A stretch of DNA of 64,000 nt from Mycolicibacterium diernhoferi (GTDB taxonomy: Bacteria > Actinomycetota > Actinomycetes > Mycobacteriales > Mycobacteriaceae). Positions 20,994 through 29,894 of the stretch are shown piece after piece. The notes under the pieces are model-generated. The model was given only the letters and a program-made list of their open reading frames with translations, ran no database searches and had not been told where the DNA came from. Position numbers and translations under genes: made by a program. The stretch spans positions 744,001-808,000 of the forward strand of contig NZ_CP080332.1 of assembly GCF_019456655.1 (NCBI RefSeq), in the 5' to 3' direction. Position 1 is the stretch's first letter. The number at the start of each line of letters is the position of its first letter.

Positions 20994-22562
20994 TCAGAAC
21001 TCCTTTCGTACCCGCATCCGCAGGGCGCGGCCGTCCGGGTCGTGCAGGTATCGGTACAACGGCGCGGCGAACAGCTGCCGGGGAATGCTCAGCTTCGGTT
21101 CGGGTAGTCGCCGCAGCCGTCCGGGCGGACGCGTACCGGCCCGGCCCGAGCGGTGCCACGCATCCAGCGCATCCGCGGAATCGCTGTAGCGACGGAACAT
21201 CTCGACGGGATCGGCACACCCGTCGACCGCATCGGAGGAAGGATCCGCGTCCAGATGTTCGGCGGCCAGCGCCAACCGCAGCCGCCGGGCCAACCCGTCC
21301 TCCTCGCCGGCCTCGTCGATGATGGCCGCCGTGAGTTCCGAATCGTTCGTCCAGGACCGCCGGCAGAAGTTGTCAGAGCCGATCGACACCCAATGATCGT
21401 CCAGCACACAGACCTTCGCGTGCACGTAAACCGGTGTGCCGGCATGGTTTTCCAGACCGAAGAAGGCCACCCGCTCCGGCGCGGCCAGGATCACCTGCAT
21501 CACACCCCGGATCCGGCCGAGGATCTGCGGGTCGCGGGCGAACCAGCCGTCCTCGTCGGGGAACTGCGGCAGCACGGCGATCAAGCGCAGCTCGGGGTTT
21601 CGCTCCAGCGCTTCCACGAGCACCGAGCTCATCTCGGCGCCCCACAGGAACTGGTCCTCCAGGTAGATCATCCGGTGGGTCTTGCCGATGGCCCGGGTGT
21701 ACCCGCGGGCGACCGAGCGTTCCCCGTTGCGCGCGAAATCGTATTTCCATCCGGGCCCGAGCCGCGGATAGGTGCGCAACAACTGCACGGCGTGTGTGCC
21801 GTCCTCGACGGCCGGGGGCGGCGGCGCCTGTGGGGGTAACGGCCGGCGTTCGTCATCGAGTTTGGATGCGGCATCACGCAGCAGCCGGACCGGATTGCGG
21901 GTGGTCGGGCAGGAGTCATCCCAGCGTTCCCGGAACACCGTCTCCACGTCGTGCACCGCGGGCCCCTGGATGGCGACCTGGACGTCGTGCCAGGGCGGTC
22001 GCGGACCGTACTCGGCGGCGATCTCGTCGGCCTGCGGGTCGCCGGCGTGGGCGGCGTCGTCACGGCGTCCGTGACACAGGTCGATCCCGCCGACGAAGGC
22101 GGTGTCGCGGCTGGGATCGGCGCCGTACCGGATCACCACGAACTTCTGGTGGTGCGCACCGCTCCGGCGGACCCGCATGTCCAGCAGTACGTCGCCGCCG
22201 AGCTTCTGCAGGGCCTCACCGAGATCGCGGTGCTCGTCGGCGGAGTAGCCCAGCAGCGGGGAATGCGAGCGCCACACCAGGGCTCGCACGTCGGCCCCGC
22301 GGGCGATCGCGGCACCGAGCACGGTCAGCAGTTCGCTGTCCGGGCCGTCGTCGAGTCGCTGGTCGGCGTTGCTCTGCCAGTCGGTGAACCAGATGAGATC
22401 CCCATCGCCGGCGGCGTTGATGCATCTGAGCAACTCGGCGAAGTAGACCGTGCCGTGGATCAACGGCCGGGCCAGGTTGCCGCGTGAGTACCCGATGCCA
22501 TTGGCGTGGTCGATGACGGTGTCCGGGTTGCCTCGCTCGGCCGCCGGCAGGAACCACTGCAT
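20994..22562 (-). CDS. Phospholipase D-like protein
   Basis: The 522-residue protein has two HKD-type halves: HHQKFVVIRYG with a following Asp (about residue 137) and VHAKVCVLDDHWVSIGSDN (about residue 383). Both keep the H-x-K-x4-D pattern and Ser/Asn after it. These form one active site that cleaves phosphodiester bonds by a phosphohistidine intermediate. No signal peptide is visible. Substrates could be phosphatidylcholine, phosphatidylglycerol or cardiolipin. Length and domain order fit bacterial PLDs rather than Nuc-type endonucleases. Confidence 0.9.
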   Translation of the reverse strand: MQWFLPAAERGNPDTVIDHANGIGYSRGNLARPLIHGTVYFAELLRCINAAGDGDLIWFTDWQSNADQRLDDGPDSELLTVLGAAIARGADVRALVWRSHSPLLGYSADEHRDLGEALQKLGGDVLLDMRVRRSGAHHQKFVVIRYGADPSRDTAFVGGIDLCHGRRDDAAHAGDPQADEIAAEYGPRPPWHDVQVAIQGPAVHDVETVFRERWDDSCPTTRNPVRLLRDAASKLDDERRPLPPQAPPPPAVEDGTHAVQLLRTYPRLGPGWKYDFARNGERSVARGYTRAIGKTHRMIYLEDQFLWGAEMSSVLVEALERNPELRLIAVLPQFPDEDGWFARDPQILGRIRGVMQVILAAPERVAFFGLENHAGTPVYVHAKVCVLDDHWVSIGSDNFCRRSWTNDSELTAAIIDEAGEEDGLARRLRLALAAEHLDADPSSDAVDGCADPVEMFRRYSDSADALDAWHRSGRAGTRPPGRLRRLPEPKLSIPRQLFAAPLYRYLHDPDGRALRMRVRKEF

Positions 22563-22566
22563 GCAG

Positions 22567-22755
22567 CTATCTAAGTCGCAACGCCGAAGCCGGGCACAGC
22601 TTCACGGCTTCGCGGGCATGTTCCTCTTCGCCCTCGGGCACGTCCTCGGTGAGCACCACCACCACACCGTCGTCGTCCTGATCGAACACCGCACCGGCCA
22701 CCATCACGCAGTTGCCCGCGGTGATGCAGCTGTCGTAATCGGCTTCCACTTTCAT
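22567..22755 (-). CDS. [3Fe-4S] ferredoxin for a P450
   Basis: The 62-residue acidic protein has the three-cysteine pattern of actinobacterial P450 ferredoxins: DSCITAGNC near the N-terminus and KLCPASAL near the end. The place of a fourth ligand is taken by a non-Cys residue, giving a 3Fe-4S cluster. It would pass electrons from a reductase to the cytochrome P450 encoded immediately upstream. ATG 22755 follows GAGGTGG; a GTG at 22764 overlapping the P450 stop is an alternative start. No ferredoxin reductase gene is adjacent. Confidence 0.9.
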   Translation of the reverse strand: MKVEADYDSCITAGNCVMVAGAVFDQDDDGVVVVLTEDVPEGEEEHAREAVKLCPASALRLR

Positions 22756-22757
22756 CG

Positions 22758-23960
22758 TCACCACCTCACTGATAGCGACCGTAGACCGTAGATGAAGTGG
22801 AAATCGCGGAACTCGACATCCTCGAACGGCCCGGCCAAGGCCAGGGTGGGGAAGCGGCGCAGCAGCGCGGGGAAGGCGATCCGCATCTCCATCCGGGCCA
22901 GCGGCGCGCCCAGGCAGTGATGGACGCCATGGCCGAACGCCAGATGTCCGGGAGCACCGCGGCGCAGATCCAGCTCGTCGGGCCGGTCGATGAAGGACGG
23001 ATCTCGATTGCCGGCCGGCAGCGATGCGAACACCAGCGAGCCTGCGGGGATGCTCACGCCGGCCACCTCGACATCGGCGGTGACGAATCGCGGGATGGCG
23101 TGATGGACCACCGACAGATACCGCAGCAGCTCCTCCATCGCGGGTCCGACGGCGTCCGGGTCGTCGCGTAACAGTGCCGCCTGCTCGGGCCGGCGCAACA
23201 GGGCCAACGTGCCCAGCCCCAGCATGTTCGATGTCGTCTCGTGGCCGGCGAGCAGCAACAGTCCGGCGATGCCCACGAGTTCGTCATCGTTGAGTTCATC
23301 GCCGTGCTCACCGATGAGCATGCCGAGGATGTCCTCGCCCGGCGTTCGCCGGGCCCGGGAGACCAGGCTGTGCATATAGGCCCGGCTCTGCTGTTGCAGC
23401 TCCATCCGCTCGGCGAGAGGAAGCGACAGATCGAGCTGGCGGGCCGAGCGGTCCTGGAAGTCCGCACGGTCGTGGTACGGCACGCCCAGCAACTCGCAGA
23501 TCACCAACGACGGTACCGGCAAGGCGAATTGGGAGATCAGGTCGACGGGCGGCCCGACGGCGGCCATCGCGTCCAGGTGCTCGTCGACGATCTCGGCGAT
23601 CCGCGGCTCCAGACGCTTCATCCGCCGGATGGTGAACTCCGGCGTCAGCAGCCGGCGTAACCGCTGGTGCTCGGGCGGATCCTGGCCGAGCAGGTTGCCC
23701 GCCCGCGCGGCGGCCGCCTCGTCGTCCGACATCTCCGGGGCACCGGGCAACCGGAAACCCGGCGGGCGGGCATTGCCGAAGTGCTCGTGATCGGCCAGCA
23801 CCGCCTTGACGTCGTCGTGCCGGGTAACGAGGTACACCGTGTTGCCGATGGCACTGACGACCGATCGCACACCGTCCCGCTCCCGGATCTCACCGAGTTC
23901 GGGGACCGGGTCGAAGCCGTTGCGCCGCATATGGACCGGTGGCAACAGCTGCTGGGTCAT
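22758..23960 (-). CDS. Cytochrome P450
   Basis: The 400-residue soluble bacterial P450 has the I-helix oxygen-activation motif LLAGHETTSN, the K-helix ExxR (EELLR) and the heme loop FGHGVHHCLGAPLAR with the axial Cys at 349. Also visible are DPPEHQRLRRLLTPEFT (C helix) and PAGNRDPSFIDRPDELDL (meander). The sequence resembles CYP105/107-type enzymes that hydroxylate or epoxidise small hydrophobic compounds; the substrate is unknown. The start MTQQLLPPVHMRRNGF was chosen; further in-frame sequence upstream lies inside the MMPL gene. It forms an operon with the ferredoxin. Confidence 0.94.
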   Translation of the reverse strand: MTQQLLPPVHMRRNGFDPVPELGEIRERDGVRSVVSAIGNTVYLVTRHDDVKAVLADHEHFGNARPPGFRLPGAPEMSDDEAAAARAGNLLGQDPPEHQRLRRLLTPEFTIRRMKRLEPRIAEIVDEHLDAMAAVGPPVDLISQFALPVPSLVICELLGVPYHDRADFQDRSARQLDLSLPLAERMELQQQSRAYMHSLVSRARRTPGEDILGMLIGEHGDELNDDELVGIAGLLLLAGHETTSNMLGLGTLALLRRPEQAALLRDDPDAVGPAMEELLRYLSVVHHAIPRFVTADVEVAGVSIPAGSLVFASLPAGNRDPSFIDRPDELDLRRGAPGHLAFGHGVHHCLGAPLARMEMRIAFPALLRRFPTLALAGPFEDVEFRDFHFIYGLRSLSVRW

Positions 23961-24004
23961 GCGCGATCCGACTTCGGCTTCTCGCTGGACGTCATGAACC
24001 CACG

Positions 24005-25987
24005 CTACGCGTCGGCGCGCAACCCCGGCCACCAGATGCGCGGCCCGATCAGTGTGAACAGCGCCGGAATGATCACCGTCCGCACCACGAAGGTGTCCAG
24101 CAGGATGCCCAGACCGACGATGATGCCGAGCTGCGTCAGCACGATCAGCGGCAGCACACCGAGCACACAGAACACCGCGGCCAGCACGATGCCGGCGCTG
24201 GTGATCACCGCACCGGTCGCGGAGACGGCACGCACGATGCCCTGCCGGGTGCCGAATTCCGGTGTCTCCTCGCGGGCCCGGGTCACCAGGAAGATCGTGT
24301 AGTCCACGCCGAGCGCGACCAGGAACAGGAACGCGAACAGCGGAGTGCTGTTGTCCAGCGCCGGGAATCCGAACAGGTGCACGCTCGCCCATCCGCCGAG
24401 GCCCAGGGCCGCCACGGAACTGAGCACGGTCACCGCGACCAGGATCAGCGGCGCCAGGACGGACCGCAGCAGCACGAAGAGCACCGCCAGAACCACCGCC
24501 AGGATGGCCGGGATGACCACCATCCGGTCCCGCTGCGCGGCCGTCGCGGAATCGCGCGCCTTGGCGTCCGATCCGCCCACCAGCGCATCGGCGTTCACCG
24601 AGTGCACCGAATTACGCAACGCATCAACGGTATCGAAGGCCTCATCGGAGGCCGGTGCGGCTTCCAGGACCACCGACCACTGGGTCAGCCCGGTACTGGA
24701 CTCACCGGCCGGACGGGCCGAGACCACACCCGGGGTATCCGAGATGGCGCGACCGATCGCCTCGGCATCGGCGCTGGGTGCGATCACCACGGCGGGATCG
24801 GTGAGGCCGCTCGGGAAGTGTTGGGACAGCGTGTCATAACCCCTCACCGACTCCGCCTGCACCCGGAACTGTTCGGTCTGGGACAACCCGACCGGGGTGC
24901 TGAGCAGGCCGAAGCACAACGCGACCAGCGCGGACAGTGCCCCGGCGGCCACCCACGCGGGGCGTTTGGCGACCCAGGCGGCGACCCGGTGCCAGACACC
25001 GTTGTCGGTCAGGGCCTTGTCGCCGACCTGCGGGATGAACGGCCAGAACAGCTTCTTGCCGAACAGTCCGAGGAACGGCGGCAGGACCAGCAGCACGAAG
25101 ATCGCCGCGACCACCAGACCGGCGGCGGCCTGCACACCGAGGCTGCGGTTGCTCGGCGCGGTGGCGAACGTCAGGGTGAGCAGGGCCAGCACGACGGTGG
25201 CGTTACTGGCCAGGATGGCCGGCCCGGCCGCGCGGGTGGCCACGCGCAGTGCCTCGCGGTGGTCGGCCCGGGTGGCCAACTCCTCGCGGTAGCGCGAGAT
25301 GAGCAGCAGTGCATAGTTGGTCCCCGCGCCGAACACCAGCACGCTGGTGATACCGCTGGTCGAACCGTCGGGGTTCAGGCCGAAGCCCGACGCGACGGCG
25401 GTGCCCACCACCGATCCGACCCGGTCGGCGAAGGCGATCACCAGCAGCGGAACCAGCCACAGCACCGGGGAACGGTAGGTGATGATGAGCAACAGTGCCA
25501 CCACCGCCGCCGTGACGGCGAGCAGCGTGAAGTTGGCTCCGGCAAAGGAGTTGGCGATATCCGCGCCGAAGGCCGGCCCGCCGGTCACCTCGGCGCGCAG
25601 CCCATCGGGCAGCCCGTCGGCGGTGCCGGCGCGCAGATCCTGGATCGCCTGGTCGAGGTCGAACCCGGACAGGTCGGCCGGCAGCGGGCTGACCGACACG
25701 GCGGCCAATCCGTCTTCGGACACCTGGGCGCCCGGACCGGCCGCGGCCACGTCGGCGGGGCTGAGCGGGGCACCGTCCTCCCGGGTGAACACGATGATGG
25801 CCGGCGCCATATCGCCACCGGGGAATTCCGCGCGCAACGCATCGACCCGCGCGGATTCCGCGGAGGCGGGCACCGAGACCGGAGACTGGGAAGCGGCGTC
25901 GGACCCGCTGAGGGCGCCCAGCAATCCGCCGGAAATCACGAGTACCAACAACGCCAGAACCCAGGAGATGCGACCGGACATCATCAT
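24005..25987 (-). CDS. MMPL/RND family transporter
   Basis: The 660-residue protein has the typical MMPL layout: TM1, an extracytoplasmic loop of about 130 residues, TM2-6 (from FTLLAVTAAVVALLLIITY), TM7, a second loop and TM8-12. Motifs include FGAGTNYALLLISRYREEL and LGVDYTIFLVTRAREE, the signature segments carrying the Asp/Tyr proton-relay residues; the first copy has N in place of D (GTNY for VDY). At under 700 residues it is shorter than lipid-exporting MmpL proteins and fits drug or small-lipid efflux. It is divergent from a MarR regulator 55 bases away. Confidence 0.92.
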   Translation of the reverse strand: MMMSGRISWVLALLVLVISGGLLGALSGSDAASQSPVSVPASAESARVDALRAEFPGGDMAPAIIVFTREDGAPLSPADVAAAGPGAQVSEDGLAAVSVSPLPADLSGFDLDQAIQDLRAGTADGLPDGLRAEVTGGPAFGADIANSFAGANFTLLAVTAAVVALLLIITYRSPVLWLVPLLVIAFADRVGSVVGTAVASGFGLNPDGSTSGITSVLVFGAGTNYALLLISRYREELATRADHREALRVATRAAGPAILASNATVVLALLTLTFATAPSNRSLGVQAAAGLVVAAIFVLLVLPPFLGLFGKKLFWPFIPQVGDKALTDNGVWHRVAAWVAKRPAWVAAGALSALVALCFGLLSTPVGLSQTEQFRVQAESVRGYDTLSQHFPSGLTDPAVVIAPSADAEAIGRAISDTPGVVSARPAGESSTGLTQWSVVLEAAPASDEAFDTVDALRNSVHSVNADALVGGSDAKARDSATAAQRDRMVVIPAILAVVLAVLFVLLRSVLAPLILVAVTVLSSVAALGLGGWASVHLFGFPALDNSTPLFAFLFLVALGVDYTIFLVTRAREETPEFGTRQGIVRAVSATGAVITSAGIVLAAVFCVLGVLPLIVLTQLGIIVGLGILLDTFVVRTVIIPALFTLIGPRIWWPGLRADA

Positions 25988-26000
25988 AATATTTCAGATT

Positions 26001-26013
26001 CTTAATAATTAAG
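26001..26013. promoter_or_regulatory. Palindrome between the MMPL and MarR genes
   Basis: CTTAATAATTAAG is a perfect 13-bp palindrome in an AT-rich 55-base gap of otherwise GC-rich DNA. A candidate -10 (TATGCT, 26031-26036) for the MarR gene lies 6 bases before its ATG, implying a leaderless transcript. The palindrome is well placed for autoregulation and control of the transporter. Confidence 0.55.
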
Positions 26014-26042
26014 CAAATGAAATTTCGGTATATGCTCGCCGG

Positions 26043-26510
26043 ATGCAGGAACGCGAGGCCCTCGAGCAGCAGATCGCGGCCGACGTGCGTGCGTTGACCG
26101 CTGAGTCCGAACAGATCGGTCGGGACTTTGCTACCCGCAACAACGTCGCCGTAAACGACTTCCGGGCTCTTTTGCATGTGATGGTCGCCGACGCCGCGGG
26201 CACCCCGCTGACCGCGGGTGAGCTGCGCAAGCTGATGGGTACCTCCGGCGCAGCCATCACCTACCTGGTGGAACGGATGATCGCGTCGGGACACCTGCGG
26301 CGCGAGGCGCATGCCCACGACCGCCGCAAGGTCATCCTGCGCTACGACGACCACGGCCTGGCGGTGGCGCGCAGTTTCTTCGCCCCGTTGCAGCAGCTCA
26401 ACTCCCATGCGCTGGCGGGGCTGCCCGACGACGACCTGCAGGCCGCGCACCGCGTTCTCGCCGCGCTCGTGGCGGCCATGCGCGAGTTCCGCGCTGCCGA
26501 CGACGATTGA
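26043..26510 (+). CDS. MarR family transcriptional regulator
   Basis: The 155-residue winged-helix protein has N- and C-terminal dimerisation helices and a central HTH with recognition helix TSGAAITYLVERMIASGHLRR (about 77-97). The wing ends in DRRKVILRYDDHG, the DxRx-type MarR wing motif. It probably represses the divergent MMPL transporter and itself, releasing DNA when an aromatic ligand or oxidant binds. No ribosome binding site is needed if the mRNA is leaderless. Confidence 0.9.
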   Translation: MQEREALEQQIAADVRALTAESEQIGRDFATRNNVAVNDFRALLHVMVADAAGTPLTAGELRKLMGTSGAAITYLVERMIASGHLRREAHAHDRRKVILRYDDHGLAVARSFFAPLQQLNSHALAGLPDDDLQAAHRVLAALVAAMREFRAADDD

Positions 26511-26538
26511 GCCCAGAATCTGGCAGGCTGGTTGCGCG

Positions 26539-27753
26539 ATGGCTAACGAGGCGGACAACACAAGCAATTCGGCCGGTCCAGTGGTGATGCTGCTGGGGTC
26601 CGGTGAGATGAGCCGTGAACTGGCCCTGGCCTTTCAGCGGCTCGGTGCGACCGTCGTCGCGGTGGACGGTGACGCCGATGCGCCCGCGCACCGGGTGGCC
26701 GATCGCCACGCCGTGGTGACGATGAACGATCCGGATGCGCTGGCAGCGGTGGTCGAGCGGGAACGCCCGGATTACCTGGTCGACCAGGCCGGTGTGATCG
26801 CCATCGATGGGTGGGAGACACAAGCCGGCGGTGTCGAGATCTTTCCCACCCCGCGGGCCGTCCGGCTCAGTCTGGACCGTGAGGGCCTGCGCCGGCTGGC
26901 CGCCGACGAACTCGGCCTGCCGACCGCCCCGTTCTGGTTCGCGGGCTCGGCCGGGGAACTGTCCGCGATCGCCGAGCACGCCGGGTTCCCGCTGACCGTG
27001 ACGCCGGTGGCGGGCGCAACGGGGGACGGCCGTTCGGTGCTGCTGCGCCCCGAGGATGTGCAGCCGGCGTGGAACCGGGCGATCGCGGCGGGCACGGTCA
27101 CCACCCCCAACCGGGTGATGGCCGAGACCGTGGTGGACGTCGACGACGAGGTCACCCTGCTGACCGTGCGCACCATCGGTGCCACCGGCCCGTCCGTGCG
27201 CTTCTGTGAACCGATCGGGCACCGGGACGCCGGTGGCACGCTGGCGACCTGGCAGCCGCACCGGCTCAGCCCCGCGGCATCGGACGCCGCCAAGTCGATC
27301 GCCGCCCGCATCGTCAACTCGCTCGGCGGGCGTGGTGTGTTCGCGGTGGAATTACTGGTGCGCGGGGACGAGGTGTACTTCACGGACGTGCGGCCCCAGC
27401 CCGGCGACACCGGCCTGCTGACCCAACGGACCCAGCGGCTCTCCCAATTCGACCTGCACGCCCGCGCCATCCTGGGCCTGCCCGTGGACACCATCATGAT
27501 CTCTCCGGGGGCGGCCGAGATCGGCTACGCGGACGGGCCGGCGAGGACGGTGACCAAGCGGCCCGACGCGCTGGCCATTCTGTCCGAGACCCTCGACGTG
27601 GCCGAGAGCGACGTGGTGCTCTTCGACCGGCTCGACGAGACCGACGGCCGCCACCGGCTCGGGGCGGCCGTCGCCACGGCACCCGATGTCACGGTGGCCC
27701 GGGACCGTGCGCAACGGACCGCGGTGTCGCTGCGTAGGCTCTGGCAGTCGTGA
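26539..27753 (+). CDS. purT: Formate-dependent phosphoribosylglycinamide formyltransferase
   Basis: This ATP-grasp enzyme makes formyl-GAR from GAR, formate and ATP, in purine synthesis. The 404 residues show the N-terminal MLLGSGEMSRELALAFQRLG motif, VDGDADAPAHRVAD, the ATP-grasp core and the catalytic GVFAVELLVRGDEVYFTDVRPQPGDTG. Gene order with the rhodanese and metZ matches Rv0389-Rv0391. Some canonical positions are changed: the family's RPHDTG-type motif is RPQPGDTG, and the central ATP-lid KP is VTP. Activity should therefore not be taken for granted. Confidence 0.88.
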   Translation: MANEADNTSNSAGPVVMLLGSGEMSRELALAFQRLGATVVAVDGDADAPAHRVADRHAVVTMNDPDALAAVVERERPDYLVDQAGVIAIDGWETQAGGVEIFPTPRAVRLSLDREGLRRLAADELGLPTAPFWFAGSAGELSAIAEHAGFPLTVTPVAGATGDGRSVLLRPEDVQPAWNRAIAAGTVTTPNRVMAETVVDVDDEVTLLTVRTIGATGPSVRFCEPIGHRDAGGTLATWQPHRLSPAASDAAKSIAARIVNSLGGRGVFAVELLVRGDEVYFTDVRPQPGDTGLLTQRTQRLSQFDLHARAILGLPVDTIMISPGAAEIGYADGPARTVTKRPDALAILSETLDVAESDVVLFDRLDETDGRHRLGAAVATAPDVTVARDRAQRTAVSLRRLWQS

Positions 27754-28196
27754 GTCAGGATCCAGCAGACCGGGACAGGCCGACGGCGACGCCGTTCCTC
27801 TTCGCCCTGGCCATCATCGTCATTGTGATCACCGCGATTCTTGTGATCAATCGTGGCGACGGTGACGGCGACCCCGAGCAGATCGGCCGGGCCGTCGTCG
27901 CCCAGAACGACGCGCTGCAGCGCCAGGACTACCAGGCCTTCGTGGCGAGCACCTGCGCCGCGCAGCGCGGCACCGAGCAAGAGATCCTGGCCAGGCAGCG
28001 GGAATCCGCCGCCGCACGCGGTGAGCGGTACGTCGACGGAGCGGGCAATGTCGAGGTGGACGGTGACCGGGCGACCGCCAAGGTCAAGTACCACTTCGGG
28101 GACGACGAGGACGCCGGGGACACCGAAATCACCGTCGACATGACGTTCGTCCGCGAGGACGGTGCCTGGAAGGTGTGTTCGGAGGGACCGGCCTAG
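27750..28196 (+). CDS. Single-pass membrane protein, possible SnoaL/DUF4878-like external domain
   Basis: The 148-residue protein has a membrane helix at about 15-34 (FLFALAIIVIVITAILVI) and an external alpha/beta domain with two cysteines (STCAAQ, WKVCSEG). It has EQIGRAVVAQNDALQRQDY and VREDGAWKVC, the pattern of NTF2-like lipoprotein domains. It recalls the external domain of the protein at 12505-13194 (WKICQNG end). The GTG start overlaps the purT stop. Function unknown. Confidence 0.75.
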   Translation: MSQDPADRDRPTATPFLFALAIIVIVITAILVINRGDGDGDPEQIGRAVVAQNDALQRQDYQAFVASTCAAQRGTEQEILARQRESAAARGERYVDGAGNVEVDGDRATAKVKYHFGDDEDAGDTEITVDMTFVREDGAWKVCSEGPA

Positions 28197-28212
28197 CCGT
28201 TACGGTATTGGG

Positions 28213-28644
28213 GTGTCCACATCCGATCGTCCGGGCTACGCCGGAGACATCACGCCCGAGCAGGCATGGGAGCTGCTGTCCGCCAACCCCGAAGCCGTGC
28301 TCGTCGACTGCCGCACCGAGGCCGAGTGGCGCTTCGTGGGCGTCCCCGATCTGAGCCCGCTGCGCCGCGACGTGGTCTATGTCGAATGGACCAGGACCGA
28401 CGGATCGCACAACGACAACTTCATCGACGACCTGGGCAGGGCCGGTATCGCTCCCGGGGAGCGCGCGGTGGTGTTCCTGTGCCGATCCGGTAACCGGTCC
28501 ATCGGCTCGGCCATCGCCGCCACCGACGCCGGCATCGGGCCGTCCTACAACGTGCTCGACGGGTTCGAGGGCAACCTCGACGAGAACGGCCACCGCGGTT
28601 CGACCGGCTGGAAGGCCGTCGGGCTGCCTTGGAAACAGAGCTAG
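28213..28644 (+). CDS. Rhodanese-like sulfurtransferase
   Basis: The 143-residue single-domain rhodanese has the active-site loop CRSGNRS (Cys about residue 93), the substrate-binding VLVDCRTEAEWRFVGVPDL and the C-terminal YNVLDGFEGNLD. Such proteins carry sulfane sulfur as a cysteine persulfide. Being directly before metZ, whose product consumes sulfide or thiols, it may supply or handle sulfur for homocysteine formation. The GTG start is placed by family length (Rv0390-like). Confidence 0.92.
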   Translation: MSTSDRPGYAGDITPEQAWELLSANPEAVLVDCRTEAEWRFVGVPDLSPLRRDVVYVEWTRTDGSHNDNFIDDLGRAGIAPGERAVVFLCRSGNRSIGSAIAATDAGIGPSYNVLDGFEGNLDENGHRGSTGWKAVGLPWKQS

Positions 28645-28674
28645 CAACAGAGCCAGAAAAAGAGCGAGACAAGC

Positions 28675-29892
28675 ATGAGTGACGTTCCATCCGTGCCTTC
28701 TGTGCGCATTCCCGCACCCCTGCCCGACGGCGTCAGCCAGGCCACCATCGGGGTACGCGGTGGCCTGCTGCGGTCGAATTTCGAGGAGACCGCCGAGGCG
28801 CTCTATCTGAACTCGGGGTACGTCTACGCCAGCGCGGCCGACGCCGAGAAGGCCTTCACCGGCGAGATCGACCGCTACGTGTACTCGCGGTACGGCAACC
28901 CGACCATCACCATGTTCGAGGAGCGGCTGCGCCTGATCGAGGGTGCGCCCGCGGCCTTCGCGACCGCGACCGGCATGGCGGCGGTGTTCACCGCGCTCGG
29001 CGCGCTGCTGAGCGCCGGGGACCGGCTGGTCGCCGCCCGCAGCCTGTTCGGGTCGTGTTTCGTGGTGTGCAACGAGATCCTGCCGCGCTGGGGTGTGGAG
29101 ACCGTCTTCGTCGACGGCGACGACCTCTCGCAGTGGGAAGAGGCGCTCAGCAAGCCCACCCAGGCGGTCTTCTTCGAGACCCCGTCCAACCCGATGCAGT
29201 CGCTGGTCGACATCGCGGCGGTCTCCGAACTGGCGCATGCCGCCGGCGCGAAGGTGGTGCTGGACAATGTGTTTGCCACACCGCTGCTGCAGCAGGGGAT
29301 GCCGATGGGCGCCGACGTCGTCGTGTACTCGGGCACCAAGCACATCGACGGGCAGGGCCGGGTGCTCGGCGGGGCGATCCTGGGCGACAAGGAGTACATC
29401 GACGGCCCGGTGCAGACGCTGATGCGCCACACCGGTCCGGCGATCAGTGCGTTCAACGCCTGGACGTTGCTCAAAGGCCTTGAGACGCTTGCCGTCCGGG
29501 TGGATTACTCGAACCGCTCCGCGCACCGGGTGGCCGAGTTCCTGGAAGGCCAGAAGTCGGTGAACTGGGTGAAATACCCGTTCCTGGAGTCGCATCCGCA
29601 GTTCGATCTGGCCAAGCGCCAGATGCGTGGCGGTGGCACCGTGGTCACCTTCGAACTGGATGGCGGCAAGGACAAGGCCTTCGAGGTGCTCGACAAGCTG
29701 CGTGTCATCGACATCTCGAACAACCTGGGCGACGCCAAATCGCTGATCACCCATCCGGCCACCACCACCCACCGGGCGATGGGGCCGGAAGGGCGTGCGG
29801 CGATCGGGCTGGGCGACGGCGTGGTGCGGATCTCGGTCGGCCTGGAGGGCACCGAGGATCTGCTCGCCGACCTGGACCAGGCGCTGAGCTAG
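28675..29892 (+). CDS. metZ: O-succinylhomoserine sulfhydrylase
   Basis: This PLP enzyme of the Cys/Met metabolism family makes homocysteine from O-succinylhomoserine and sulfide. The 405 residues include the phosphate-binding SRYGNPT, TGMAAVFTALGALL, FFETPSNP, VLDNVFATPLLQQ (the PLP-binding Asp) and SGTKHIDGQGRVLGG with the Schiff-base Lys222. SLITHPATTTHR near the C-terminus binds the substrate carboxylate. It is separated from the rhodanese gene by 30 bases. Confidence 0.95.
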   Translation: MSDVPSVPSVRIPAPLPDGVSQATIGVRGGLLRSNFEETAEALYLNSGYVYASAADAEKAFTGEIDRYVYSRYGNPTITMFEERLRLIEGAPAAFATATGMAAVFTALGALLSAGDRLVAARSLFGSCFVVCNEILPRWGVETVFVDGDDLSQWEEALSKPTQAVFFETPSNPMQSLVDIAAVSELAHAAGAKVVLDNVFATPLLQQGMPMGADVVVYSGTKHIDGQGRVLGGAILGDKEYIDGPVQTLMRHTGPAISAFNAWTLLKGLETLAVRVDYSNRSAHRVAEFLEGQKSVNWVKYPFLESHPQFDLAKRQMRGGGTVVTFELDGGKDKAFEVLDKLRVIDISNNLGDAKSLITHPATTTHRAMGPEGRAAIGLGDGVVRISVGLEGTEDLLADLDQALS

Positions 29893-29894
29893 CG

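Noticed and set aside
19030..21189. A 719-codon plus-strand frame running through the 13E12 gene into the small exported protein
   Set aside because: Only its last part (from GTG 20764) has a signal peptide and sensible composition; the rest is antisense to the HNH gene.
23939..26005. A 688-codon plus-strand frame opposite the MMPL gene
   Set aside because: Antisense shadow with Arg/Gln/His repeats; it ends in the MMPL/MarR promoter region.
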